From UBA1924 sp963976625 (GTDB lineage Bacteria; Planctomycetota; Phycisphaerae; Phycisphaerales; UBA1924), in assembly GCA_963976625.1 (NCBI GenBank), contig CAXBLA010000003.1, forward strand, positions 62,001-126,000: a DNA stretch of 64,000 nt, given 5' to 3'. The stretch's first letter is position 1. Each line of letters begins with the position of its first letter. Below are positions 45,001-53,525 of this stretch, piece after piece. Position numbers and translations under genes: made by a program. The notes under the pieces were generated by a model. It was not told the origin of the DNA and searched no databases. It saw nothing but the letters and a program-made list of their open reading frames with translations.

Positions 45001-45036
45001 GCTGAATAAGCTGAATAAGCTGAATAAGCTGAATAA
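44992..45036 (+). repeat. rpsB: Five tandem copies of GCTGAATAA covering the rpsB stop codon
   Basis: Perfect 9-bp unit repeated five times with no mismatch. The first copy encodes the last two residues (Ala-Glu) and the TAA stop of rpsB; because the unit is 9 bp, copies 2-5 supply four more in-frame TAA stops. Likely slipped-strand expansion. Confidence 0.97.
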
Positions 45037-45183
45037 CAATCCCCTCCGCCGCCCACACCGGGCAACGGATACCAAAGCCGAATGAATCAAACTCCGCCGG
45101 GCACCCTTCGCCCAGCGGATCACCAAACACCCGAGATCAACAGATCTCAACAACTGATGCCCCAACGGGCAAAGGACAACACC

Positions 45184-45996
45184 ATGTCAACAATCAGTGC
45201 AAAAGATGTCATGAGCCTCCGCAACAAAACCAGCCTCGCCATGATGGAATGCAAAAAAGCACTCATCGAAGCCGACGGCGATGTCGAGCAGGCAGAAATC
45301 CTCCTCCGCAAGAAGCTCAAAGGCAAGATGGAAGCCAAGACCGACCGCGTCGCCGGCGAAGGCCGCGTTGAAATCCTCGTCTCCGACGACGGAACCTCAG
45401 CCGTCCTCGTCCGCGTCAAGGCCGAGACCGACTTCACCGCCAAGAACGACCTCTTCATCGCCGCAGTCAAGAACATCGCCAAGCTCGCGCTCGACGCAGA
45501 CGCCGGCAATGTCGCCCCGACCGAAGAGATGACCGCTCTTATCGACGAGCTCCGCATCACCACCGGCGAAAACATCTCCATCGACGAGATCGAGAAAATC
45601 ACCGGCACCGCGGGCACAACCAGCTTCGGCACCTATGTCCACCACGATGGCAAGACCGGCTCGCTCGTGCAGATCGAAGGCGAAGTCTCCGACGAGACCC
45701 GCAGCCAGCTCGCCATGCATGTCACCGCCGCCATGCCCCGCCCACTCGGGATCACCCCCGACGAGATCCCAACAGAAATGGTCGAGAAAGAACGCAAGTT
45801 CCGCCTCGAGCAGGCCATGGAATCGGGCAAGCCAGAGCAGATCGCCGAAAAAATGGTCGAGGGCGGCATGAAGAAGTTCTTCTCCGAAGTCGCGCTCCTC
45901 GAACAACCATTCGTCATCGACCCGTCCAAGAACATCAAGGACCTCATCGGCTCCTCGACCATCTCGGCATTCCGCCGCTGGGCCGTCGGCGAATAA
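45184..45996 (+). CDS. tsf: Translation elongation factor Ts
   Basis: 270 residues. Nucleotide-exchange factor for EF-Tu. N-terminal signature VMSLRNKTSLAMMECKKALIEADGDVEQAEILLR (read in parts), core motifs VKAETDFTAKNDLFI, GTYVHHDGKTGSLVQIEGE, LAMHVTAAMPRPLGITPDEIP (read in parts), and C-terminal EQPFVIDPSKNIKDLIG. The start at 45184 is set by AAAGGA 7 bp upstream; an in-frame ATG at 45082 lies in the spacer. 183 bp after the rpsB stop, same strand, and a strong terminator follows, so rpsB-tsf is a two-gene unit without pyrH or frr. Confidence 0.97.
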   Translation: MSTISAKDVMSLRNKTSLAMMECKKALIEADGDVEQAEILLRKKLKGKMEAKTDRVAGEGRVEILVSDDGTSAVLVRVKAETDFTAKNDLFIAAVKNIAKLALDADAGNVAPTEEMTALIDELRITTGENISIDEIEKITGTAGTTSFGTYVHHDGKTGSLVQIEGEVSDETRSQLAMHVTAAMPRPLGITPDEIPTEMVEKERKFRLEQAMESGKPEQIAEKMVEGGMKKFFSEVALLEQPFVIDPSKNIKDLIGSSTISAFRRWAVGE

Positions 45997-46024
45997 GCCA
46001 CCAAATCCATTTCACACATTCTCA

Positions 46025-46054
46025 AAGAGAACCGCACAAGCGGTTCTCTTTTTT
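46025..46054 (+). terminator. Rho-independent terminator of rpsB-tsf
   Basis: AAGAGAACCGC pairs perfectly with GCGGTTCTCTT (11 bp) around ACAA, followed by TTTTC; the stem runs into a six-T tract. Confidence 0.95.
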
Positions 46055-46101
46055 CATACAATACCCATATTCCATTCATACATCATTGAGAGACCACACC
46101 C

Positions 46102-46695
46102 ATGGGCAACAAACCAGCCGAAAACGAACGCTACACCATCCGCCGAAAAGTCCTCAAACTCTTCGGCGCCGCCTTCCATGTCTACGACGAGCAAGGCTCC
46201 GTCGTCGGCTACTGCAAACAAAAAGCCTTCAAGCTCAAAGAAGACATCAAGCTCTACACCGGCGAAGACATGAACGACATGCTCCTCTCCATCCAGGCCC
46301 AGAGCATCATCGACTTCAGCGCCGCCTACACCGTCGTCCTCCCCGATGGCACCGCCCTGGGCTCACTGCGCCGCAAGGGCCTCAAGTCCTCGTTCATCCG
46401 CGACGAATGGACCATCTTCGACACCAACAACAACGAGATCGCCACCATCCGCGAGCTCGGCTCCATCACCCCCATCATCCGCCGCTACCTCGACGCCATC
46501 GCCTTCCTCTTCCCCCAAAAATACGAACTCACCCGCAAATCCGATGCACAGGTCATCGCCGTCCTCCGCAACCACTTCAACATCTTCATCTCCAAACTCG
46601 GCGTCGCCATCGTCCAAGAAGACGAATCCATCGACGAGCTCCTCGTCCTGGGCGCCGCCTGCCTCATCACCGCCATCGAAGGCCGCCAGAACTAA
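46102..46695 (+). CDS. LURP-one/tubby-like (scramblase-related) protein
   Basis: 197 residues, no signal or membrane segment. The pattern YTIRRKVLKLFGAAFHVYDEQGSVVGYCKQKAFKLKEDIKLY...QAQSIIDFSAAYTVVLPDGTALGSLRRKGLKSSFIRDEWTIFD (read in parts) matches the LURP-one-related family: short beta strands with repeated 'xxYxVxDxxGxxxgxxxrk' units and the phrase DEWxIxD. Structural relatives are Tubby C-terminal domains and phospholipid scramblases. The function in bacteria is unknown; membrane-lipid binding is an inference. Followed 46 bp later by the superoxide dismutase gene on the same strand. Confidence 0.72.
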   Translation: MGNKPAENERYTIRRKVLKLFGAAFHVYDEQGSVVGYCKQKAFKLKEDIKLYTGEDMNDMLLSIQAQSIIDFSAAYTVVLPDGTALGSLRRKGLKSSFIRDEWTIFDTNNNEIATIRELGSITPIIRRYLDAIAFLFPQKYELTRKSDAQVIAVLRNHFNIFISKLGVAIVQEDESIDELLVLGAACLITAIEGRQN

Positions 46696-46741
46696 ACCGT
46701 CCACGCACGCATCTCACCCCTTGCAGAGAAGGAGTCCCCCC

Positions 46742-47515
46742 ATGTCACCCGACAACCAATCAAATGAGCAAACAAACATCACCCGCAGAAGCGCACTCAC
46801 CGGCCTCGCCGCCCTCGGCGCCACCGGCATGCTCGCCTCAACCGCCTCCGCCAGCACCAACACCCCCTACCTCGCCCAAGCCGACCTCGGATGGGACCCC
46901 GCCACCGGCCAGTACACCCTCCCCGACCTCCCCTACGCCTACGACGCCCTCAAAGCCGTCATCGACGAGCAGACCATGCGCATCCACCACGACAAACACC
47001 ACGCCGGCTATGTCAAAGGCGCCAACAAAGCCCTCGCCGAGCTCGAAAAGATCCGCTGGCGTCAGGGCGACGAATCACTCACCCAGCACTGGCAACGCCA
47101 GCTCAGCTTCCATATGGGCGGCCACATCAACCACACCCTCTTCTGGACCTCCATGAAACCCGAGCTCCTGGGCGGCGGCACCCAGCCCACCGGCAACCTC
47201 TCCAACGCCATCAAGTCCGATTTCGGCTCCTTCGGCAAGTTCATGACCCAGTTCAAGCTGGCCGCCGCCAAGGTCGAAGGCTCCGGCTGGGGCTACCTCG
47301 TCTACGAACCCCTCTCCCGCCGCCTCATGGTCACCCAGATGCAGAACCAGCAAGATATGATGTTCACCGGCGCCATCCCCCTCCTCGGAGTCGATGTCTG
47401 GGAGCACGCCTACTACCTCAAGTACCAAAACCGCCGGGCCGACTACATAGAAGCCTTCACCACCATCATCGACTGGACCGAAATTTCCAGAAGATTCGAA
47501 GCCGCCCGAGCCTAA
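46742..47515 (+). CDS. Fe/Mn superoxide dismutase with Tat signal peptide
   Basis: 257 residues. The N-terminus carries a twin-arginine signal, ITRRSALTGLAALGATGMLASTASAS (read in parts), then a complete SOD: LPYAYDALKAVIDEQTMRIHHDKHHAGYV (read in parts; first His ligand), LSFHMGGHINHTLFW (second His), GSGWGYLVYE, and LLGVDVWEHAYYLKYQNRRADYI (Asp and His ligands). GVDVWEHAYY with NQQD resembles the Mn side of the family, but the metal cannot be fixed by eye. It detoxifies superoxide outside the cytoplasm. The start at 46742 has GAAGGAG upstream; in-frame starts further up lie inside the preceding gene. Confidence 0.93.
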   Translation: MSPDNQSNEQTNITRRSALTGLAALGATGMLASTASASTNTPYLAQADLGWDPATGQYTLPDLPYAYDALKAVIDEQTMRIHHDKHHAGYVKGANKALAELEKIRWRQGDESLTQHWQRQLSFHMGGHINHTLFWTSMKPELLGGGTQPTGNLSNAIKSDFGSFGKFMTQFKLAAAKVEGSGWGYLVYEPLSRRLMVTQMQNQQDMMFTGAIPLLGVDVWEHAYYLKYQNRRADYIEAFTTIIDWTEISRRFEAARA

Positions 47516-47540
47516 GCCCATCACCAATCTCACCCATAAA

Positions 47541-47566
47541 AAAACGCCCGAGCAATCGGGCGTTTT
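47541..47566. terminator. Bidirectional terminator between sod and the peptide transporter operon
   Basis: AAAACGCCCGA and TCGGGCGTTTT pair perfectly (11 bp) around GCAA. The A-run on one side and T-run on the other serve both convergent transcripts. Confidence 0.93.
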
Positions 47567-47598
47567 CTTGTATCAACTTGTATCAATATCAGCTGGTC

Positions 47599-49230
47599 TT
47601 ACCCAACATGCTTGGGATCAAACGCGTCCTGCAACGCATCCGTCAGCACATTAAACGACAGCACGAGCACAAACATAAAGAAGGTCGCCGACCCGATCTG
47701 CCAGAAGAACCCAGCCCGGATCTGCTCGCCGCTCTGCGTGATCATGTTCCCCCAGCTCACCCCGTCCTTGAGCCCCAGCCCAAGGTAGGTCAGCACCACC
47801 TCACCCTTGATCGCCCCGATGAACAACAGCGAGCTGTTGATAAACATCAGGTGCGAAGTATTGGGCAAGATATGCTTGAGCAAGATCCGCGCCCGGCTCG
47901 CGCCCAGCGCCTGGGCCGCCTGCACATAATCCAGCGACCGCAGCTTGAGCGCCTCGCCCCGCGTCACCCGGCAAGGCCCGATCCAGAAGGTCAGACTAAA
48001 CGCGACATACAGCGGGATCAGCGTCCGCTCAACGCTCGAGCCCGTGAACATAAACGACAGCACCACAAGCAGCACCAGATACGGGATCGACGAGAAGGTC
48101 GAGTACAACCAGATCACCACATGATCGATCGCCCCGCCAAAGTACCCCGCCGCCGCGCCGATGATCGACCCGAACAGCACCGCGAAGAACGCCACGATCA
48201 GCCCCACCTGAATCGCAATCTTCGCCGAGTACAACGCCCGCAACAAAATCGACTGCCCCTGCCGGTCCGTGCCCAGCAGCATCCGCAGCTTATAAACTGC
48301 CCCCTCAACCCCCGTCGGCATCGGGTACAACCGCATCAGCACCGGCTCGATCTCATCGAGCTTCGCATTCACCTGCGCATTGATCCGCTCGCTGGCCCCA
48401 GAGAGCCCATCACGGATCTGCCCGACCACCGCCTCGTCATACACCGGGTCCATCGGCTCAAGGTCAAACAACGCATCCACCGCATCAAGCAGCGACGCCG
48501 TCTCCACAGCAGACAACGGATCGTTCGGATCGTCGAGCACCTCGACATACTCATCCACCAGCTCGATCAGCTCATCGAGCGTCAGCGCCAGCTCATCGTA
48601 CAAGATCTCGATATCGTCCTCGCTCAGATCCACACCATCTTTGAGCTGGGCCGAAAACCCATCGAGCTGCTCCATGCTGATCTGGATCTCGGGCACCAAC
48701 GATCGCAGCTCACGCAGCGTATCCTGGCGTTCGAAGATCGCCATCCCCTCGTCATAAATCGCCTTGAGCTCCTCGACCGGCACATCCGCCACCCGACGCT
48801 CGGCCAGCGCCGCATACGCAAACACATCCTCCAACGAAGCAAGCTCAACAAGCTCCTCCCCGCTCTGATCAGCCCGCGCCCGCTCAACATCCTGCTGCTC
48901 GATCTGCCCAAACACACGCCCCGCACGCTCAAAGTATGACTTCGTCTGCTCGATCCGCTGCTCAGGCTCAGAAACAAGCCCGAACCCTGGCTCCTCCTTC
49001 GCGCCCACCTGCTCGCTCGTCTTCTCCGTGAGCAGCGCCCCCAAGACCGGACGCTCCGAGAGATCAAACGCCCCCGTCGCGTTGCCCACCGCCGACACAA
49101 CCTGCATCCCCGTGATCCACACGAACAGCAGCATGTACAGCCCGATGATCGTCATCGCGATCACCGCGCCGCGGTTCTTAAACAGCTTCCGCAGCGAGGG
49201 CGACTCGTTGATCCGCTTCGAGAAAATCAT
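47599..49230 (-). CDS. Opp/Dpp-type ABC permease (OppC-like) with large helical insertion
   Basis: 543 residues, against ~300 for normal OppC. First membrane helix VIAMTIIGLYMLLFVWITGM, then ~270 mostly charged residues predicted to be alpha-helical or coiled coil (ERADQSGEELVELASLEDVF-like, DDIEILYDELALTLDELIEL), then the regular OppC core: LLGTDRQGQSILLRALYSAKI, ALGASRARILLKHILPNTSHLMFIN (read in parts; EAA-like loop), TYLGLGLKDGVSWGNMI. In common OppC proteins only ~60-90 residues separate helix 1 from the GTDxxGRD motif. The start overlaps the OppB-like stop (ATGA). Confidence 0.88.
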   Translation of the reverse strand: MIFSKRINESPSLRKLFKNRGAVIAMTIIGLYMLLFVWITGMQVVSAVGNATGAFDLSERPVLGALLTEKTSEQVGAKEEPGFGLVSEPEQRIEQTKSYFERAGRVFGQIEQQDVERARADQSGEELVELASLEDVFAYAALAERRVADVPVEELKAIYDEGMAIFERQDTLRELRSLVPEIQISMEQLDGFSAQLKDGVDLSEDDIEILYDELALTLDELIELVDEYVEVLDDPNDPLSAVETASLLDAVDALFDLEPMDPVYDEAVVGQIRDGLSGASERINAQVNAKLDEIEPVLMRLYPMPTGVEGAVYKLRMLLGTDRQGQSILLRALYSAKIAIQVGLIVAFFAVLFGSIIGAAAGYFGGAIDHVVIWLYSTFSSIPYLVLLVVLSFMFTGSSVERTLIPLYVAFSLTFWIGPCRVTRGEALKLRSLDYVQAAQALGASRARILLKHILPNTSHLMFINSSLLFIGAIKGEVVLTYLGLGLKDGVSWGNMITQSGEQIRAGFFWQIGSATFFMFVLVLSFNVLTDALQDAFDPKHVG

Positions 49231-50213
49231 GAAAGCCTCACTCTCGGATCAGCCAGTGCATACAGCACATCAGTCAGAATATTGGACGCGATAAACATCG
49301 CCGCGAACAACGCCGTAAACGCCTGGATCACCGGGAAGTCCTTGTTCGTGATCGCCTGGATCAGCGTCCGACCCATCCCCGGGATATTGAAGTACATCTC
49401 GATCAAGATCGACCCCGTCACAATGAACGGCAGCGAGATCATGATCCGCGTAATAATCGGGATCATCGCGTTCTTGAGCATGTGCACAAACATCACCCGC
49501 TTCGTGCTCGCCCCCTTGGCCCTCGCCGTGCGGATGTAATCCCGCTGCGACTCCTCGACCATCACCGCACGATAGAACCGCGTGTCATAGCCCAGCGCCA
49601 CCACCACATTAATCATCACCGGCAACATGCAATACGCAACCCAGTTCTTGGGCACAAAGAAGAACCAGGGCGACCCGCTCGACCCCGCAGTCACCGTCAC
49701 CTGGAACGGCCACCCCTCGGTGTACTGGCTAGGCAAGAACGCCCCCCAGTACTGCCCGATCATGATGTACACCAGCACAGAAATACTCATCCCCGTCACC
49801 GCAAAGAGCATCAGCGTCTTGTCGATCACCCGCCCACGGAAAAACGCCGAGATCAATCCAATACAAATCGCGATCGTCGCCGTGATCGTCAGCGTCGGGA
49901 TCGTCAACGCCATGCTCGGCGGGATCGCACCCGAAATCATCGCCCCGACCGACCGCTTCTGGTCCCAGCTCTGCTCCGAAAAATCCAGCCGAACCATCTT
50001 CCCCAGAAACACCCCATACTGCACAACCAGCGGCTTATCGAGCCCCAGCTCCTGTTTCTTCGACAGAATATCCTCAGCCGTCGGCTGCTTGCCAAGCTGC
50101 GCCATCACCGGATCGCTCACCCGCAACGCCGCCATCATCAAAAAGATAATCGCCAAAAACACCGGGATGTTATACAGCGTTCGTCGAAGGATATATGTCC
50201 ACACAGGCGGCAC
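49227..50213 (-). CDS. Opp/Dpp-type ABC permease (OppB-like)
   Basis: 328 residues. Starts with YILRRTLYNIPVFLAIIFLMMAALRVSDP (read in parts), the OppB N-terminal helix, then LGLDKPLVVQYGVFLGKMVRLDFSEQ, ALTIPTLTITATIAICIGLIS, the EAA-like loop VEESQRDYIRTARAKGASTKRVMFVHMLKNAMIPII (read in parts) and LIEMYFNIPGMGRTLIQAI, ending VLYALADPRVRLS. The annotated start is GTG at 50213 with only a weak ribosome site. It forms the membrane channel with the next gene. The ATPase genes are not in the window. Confidence 0.9.
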   Translation of the reverse strand: MPPVWTYILRRTLYNIPVFLAIIFLMMAALRVSDPVMAQLGKQPTAEDILSKKQELGLDKPLVVQYGVFLGKMVRLDFSEQSWDQKRSVGAMISGAIPPSMALTIPTLTITATIAICIGLISAFFRGRVIDKTLMLFAVTGMSISVLVYIMIGQYWGAFLPSQYTEGWPFQVTVTAGSSGSPWFFFVPKNWVAYCMLPVMINVVVALGYDTRFYRAVMVEESQRDYIRTARAKGASTKRVMFVHMLKNAMIPIITRIMISLPFIVTGSILIEMYFNIPGMGRTLIQAITNKDFPVIQAFTALFAAMFIASNILTDVLYALADPRVRLS

Positions 50214-50381
50214 TCCGAGTGGCCGATTCAGTCAGAACAACTGATCACGGCCAAGAGAACAAGAAAGATCAAGAACCGCGAGCATCGCCCCCGATCCAAA
50301 AAAGCAGAAGAATCAAAGCCCGCAGACGATCAGGAAACCCCAACCGCCCGCAAGCCCATCACCCCCGATACATCCGCCAAC

Positions 50382-52223
50382 TCATTTCCGAGCCGATTCG
50401 TCCACATCGAGGTACTTGATCCAACCATAATAGCGTTCAGTTGGCTTGCAGTTGAGCAACCACGGGTTGATGATGTAGAAACGCTCACGCGCCATCCCGC
50501 CAACATACACGCAGTCATCGAGCACCATGTCCCGCATCTTCACATAGATCGCCGTCCGCTCTTCGCTCGGCTCCATCGTCAAGATCTGCTCGTACATCGC
50601 ATCGAACTCAGGGCGGCTGTAGTTAAACCGATTCGCCCCCGGCGACGCATTGGGCCCATAAAACAACGCCAGGTTGTTCTCCGCATCCGGGTAGTCACTC
50701 CCCCAGGCATACCCAAACATCGGCGACTTCCGCTTGATCAGATTATCGATCATCGTCGAGAAGTCCATAAACACCGGCTCAAACTTGATGTTCACCTCAG
50801 CGAGCTGACGCTTGACCATATCGGCCACCGCATTATTCTCCGCGGTCTGCGTCGTATAGAACCGGATCGGAGGCAACCCCTCACCATTCGGATACCCCGC
50901 ATCGCCGAGCAACTGACGCGCCAACGCCAAGTTCGGCCCCCGCGTCCCCGCAGGCGAACGCCCGCCCTCAGGATGCCCCTCAAGCCCCGGAGGAATCGGG
51001 CCATCATACACAGTCCGCAGCCCGTCATAGAAGGTCTTGTTGATCTCATTGAGATCCATCGCATACGAAATCGCCTTCCGCAACGCGATCTTCTCCGGCG
51101 TATACCCGCCGAGCAACTCATCCTCCATGTTAAACCCACGGAAGGTCAGATCCAAGAGCATATTCGAGTGCGCCCGGTAGTCATCACGCAGCCATTCCTC
51201 TTTAAGCTTCTTCGTCACCAGATCGAACGCATCGGTAAAGCTGCTGTTGGGCACCTCAGAATACCCAAGGTTCCCGTTGAGGAACTCAAGCCACATCGGC
51301 TGATCCTCAGTAAACATCGTGAACTCCAACCGATCAACGAACGGCACCTGCTTGCCCGCCGCACGATGCAAACGGTTCCGCTTATCTTCCCGGGACCACG
51401 CATCGCGCTCAGGGTAGTACATCGCGTGGTAGTTCGGGTTCTTGTTCGCCGTCAATGACAGCTTCGACACCCAGCGATCGAGCACAAACGGCCCGGTCCC
51501 CACCGGATGCGCCGCAAAGCTCTCCCGCCCGTCCTGACCGTTGTAATACTCCACCGCTTCGCGTGGCACCACCGAAGTCTGGAACATCGTCAGCACATAC
51601 ATAAACCGATACACCGGCTTGGTCAGCACGATCTCGAACTCAAGTTCATTAATCTTCACAAACCCCTCGACCTCAGCGTCGTAATCAAACGATTTTGCCG
51701 CATTCTGCGCATCCTTATACGCATTGAACCCGACAATCGTGTCATCGACCAGCCACCAGTTCTTGAGCCCGAACTTCTTATCCCCCAACCGCTTAAGCGA
51801 ATAAAACACATCCTCAGGAGTAATCGCCCGACCCTTCCCACCCGGGAAGCACGCATCATCCTGGAAGTACACATCAGGCTTAAGCGTAAAGTGCCAAGTC
51901 GTCCCCCCATCAGCACTGGTCGGCATCTCCGTAAGCAGCAACGGCTCCATCTCCAGCGGGCTCGCGTACTGATTCGTCAACAACGGCTCATAAAACTGCG
52001 CACACGCCATGTTGTCATAAGTCGATGACCCCTCCACCGGATCCAGGCTCTTGGGCCCGTCCGTCCGGATGGGAAGCTGAAGAATCTTCAGTTCATCCTT
52101 CTGCTCACTCGATCGTTCAAGCCCCGATTCAACGCCGCCCAAAGCAGGCGATGCCCCCCCAAACGCTGCAACCGCAGCCCCAACAAGAGCAACTCTCAAT
52201 CTCCGACGCGTCAATATCGACAT
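50382..52223 (-). CDS. Family 5 extracellular solute-binding protein (peptide/oligopeptide type)
   Basis: 613 residues. Signal peptide RRRLRVALVGAAVAAFGGASPALGG. Typical SBP_bac_5 features: GPKSLDPVEGSSTYDNMACAQFYEPLL (read in parts), TWHFTLKPDVYFQDD, ITPEDVFYSLKRL, HPVGTGPFVLDRW, the central IALRKAISYAMDLNEI and the late RQLLGDAGYPNGEGLPPI, MFGYAWGSDYPDAENNLALFYG (read in parts). The ligand is probably a peptide or similar nutrient. No lipobox, so it may be free in the periplasm. 168 bp upstream of the OppB-like start on the same strand. Confidence 0.92.
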   Translation of the reverse strand: MSILTRRRLRVALVGAAVAAFGGASPALGGVESGLERSSEQKDELKILQLPIRTDGPKSLDPVEGSSTYDNMACAQFYEPLLTNQYASPLEMEPLLLTEMPTSADGGTTWHFTLKPDVYFQDDACFPGGKGRAITPEDVFYSLKRLGDKKFGLKNWWLVDDTIVGFNAYKDAQNAAKSFDYDAEVEGFVKINELEFEIVLTKPVYRFMYVLTMFQTSVVPREAVEYYNGQDGRESFAAHPVGTGPFVLDRWVSKLSLTANKNPNYHAMYYPERDAWSREDKRNRLHRAAGKQVPFVDRLEFTMFTEDQPMWLEFLNGNLGYSEVPNSSFTDAFDLVTKKLKEEWLRDDYRAHSNMLLDLTFRGFNMEDELLGGYTPEKIALRKAISYAMDLNEINKTFYDGLRTVYDGPIPPGLEGHPEGGRSPAGTRGPNLALARQLLGDAGYPNGEGLPPIRFYTTQTAENNAVADMVKRQLAEVNIKFEPVFMDFSTMIDNLIKRKSPMFGYAWGSDYPDAENNLALFYGPNASPGANRFNYSRPEFDAMYEQILTMEPSEERTAIYVKMRDMVLDDCVYVGGMARERFYIINPWLLNCKPTERYYGWIKYLDVDESARK

Positions 52224-52382
52224 GCACGATCTCCTCTAAACAGTTCAGGAATCAGTTTCTAGCCCCACACTCTATGCATGACCCCGCCCGCAACGCAACA
52301 GCAAGCAAAACCAGCCCATCGGGGATCTTTCCGAACCAATTACAGCGCCAACCAGACCCGACCTGACGATAATTACCCAACT

Positions 52383-53525
52383 ATGCCAAACATTCCATCA
52401 GATTCATGCACCGCCACCACCATCACCCGCGCAAAGACCACCCACCTCTCCTTCGGCGGGTGCAACTACGCCGGGCTCGCCCACCACCCAAAGGTCATCC
52501 AAGCCGTCCTCGACGCCGCCCCACAATACGGGCTCTCCAGCTCCGCCAGCCGAGAAACCACCGGCAACGCCCGCCCGCACGCCCAGCTCGAAGCACAGCT
52601 CACCGCATTCTGCAACCACCAAGACGGACTCCTCGTCCCCGACGGCTACACCGCCAACCTCGCCGCCCTCCAAGGGCTCCAAACCCTCGACACCAAGCAC
52701 GCCCTCATAGACACCCGCGCCCACGCCTCGCTCAAGGACGCCGCCATCCTCGGCGGCATGCAGATCCACCTCTTCGACCACCTCGACGCTGTCCACGCTC
52801 AGTCCATCCTCAACACACTCAACGCCCCCGCCGTCATCCTCACCGATTCCGTCTTCACCACCGACGGCGACCTCGCCCCCGCACAACAGCTCCTCGACAT
52901 CCTCCGCCCAGACGACTTCCTCCTCCTCGACGACTGCCACGGCTTCGCCGTCCTGGGCGATCACGGCCGCGGAACCCCCGACGAACTCAACCTCCAATCC
53001 CCCCAGCTCATCGTCACCACCACCCTCGTCAAAGGGCTAGGATGCGCCGGCGGCATCGTCATGGGCCCCAGCCGACCCGTCGAAGCCGCCCGCAACCACT
53101 CCATCGCCTACCGCTGCACTACCCCCGCCGCACCGCCACTCGTCAACGCCGGGCTCGTCTCGCTCAACATCCTGCAAACCGACCACAACCTCCACCCCAC
53201 CCTCCGCCGCAACATCGACCAGGTCCGTTCGATCCTCCGCACCCTCAATCTCCCCGCCCACGATCTCAACACCTCCATATTCGCCTTCACCATCGGAGAT
53301 GAACCAACGATGCAGCGCATCGAGCAATCCCTCCTCGACCAAGCCGTCATCCTCCCGCTCATGCAATACCCCAACGGCCCCGCCCCCACATACTTCCGCC
53401 TCGCCGTCAACGCCGCCCATACCTCCGAACAACTCGAACAGCTCCAAGACGCCCTCACCCACGCCATCGAGACCCACGCACCCCACACGCTCCCCCACGC
53501 CCTACCAAAGATCGTCCACCAATGA
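52383..53525 (+). CDS. PLP-dependent alpha-oxoamine synthase (KBL/8-amino-7-oxononanoate synthase family)
   Basis: 380 residues. Class II aminotransferase fold: THLSFGGCNYAGLAHHPKVI (N-terminal 'NYLGL' motif), GLSSSASRETTGNARPHAQLEAQL (read in parts), VPDGYTANLAALQGL, VILTDSVFTTDGDLAP, LLLDDCHGFAVLGDHGRGTPDEL (Asp-x-x-His of the PLP site), VTTTLVKGLGCAGGIVMG (the PLP Lys). Candidates are BioF (biotin), Kbl (threonine catabolism) or a related condensing enzyme; sequence alone does not decide. GATAAT ends 9 bp before the ATG with no ribosome site, so the transcript may be leaderless. Overlaps the next gene by 4 bp. Confidence 0.85.
   Translation: MPNIPSDSCTATTITRAKTTHLSFGGCNYAGLAHHPKVIQAVLDAAPQYGLSSSASRETTGNARPHAQLEAQLTAFCNHQDGLLVPDGYTANLAALQGLQTLDTKHALIDTRAHASLKDAAILGGMQIHLFDHLDAVHAQSILNTLNAPAVILTDSVFTTDGDLAPAQQLLDILRPDDFLLLDDCHGFAVLGDHGRGTPDELNLQSPQLIVTTTLVKGLGCAGGIVMGPSRPVEAARNHSIAYRCTTPAAPPLVNAGLVSLNILQTDHNLHPTLRRNIDQVRSILRTLNLPAHDLNTSIFAFTIGDEPTMQRIEQSLLDQAVILPLMQYPNGPAPTYFRLAVNAAHTSEQLEQLQDALTHAIETHAPHTLPHALPKIVHQ

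Noticed and set aside
44992..45036. The 9-bp tandem repeat as a CRISPR-like or regulatory iteron array
   Set aside because: The unit is too short, has no spacers, and is explained by in-frame slippage at the stop codon.
46891..48939. A 682-codon + frame across sod and the OppC-like gene
   Set aside because: It overlaps two motif-supported genes and a terminator, and its translation is Arg/His/Pro-rich with no domain.
49482..51458. A 658-codon + frame across the OppB-like and solute-binding genes
   Set aside because: Antisense shadow of two intact ABC transporter genes; extreme Arg/His content.
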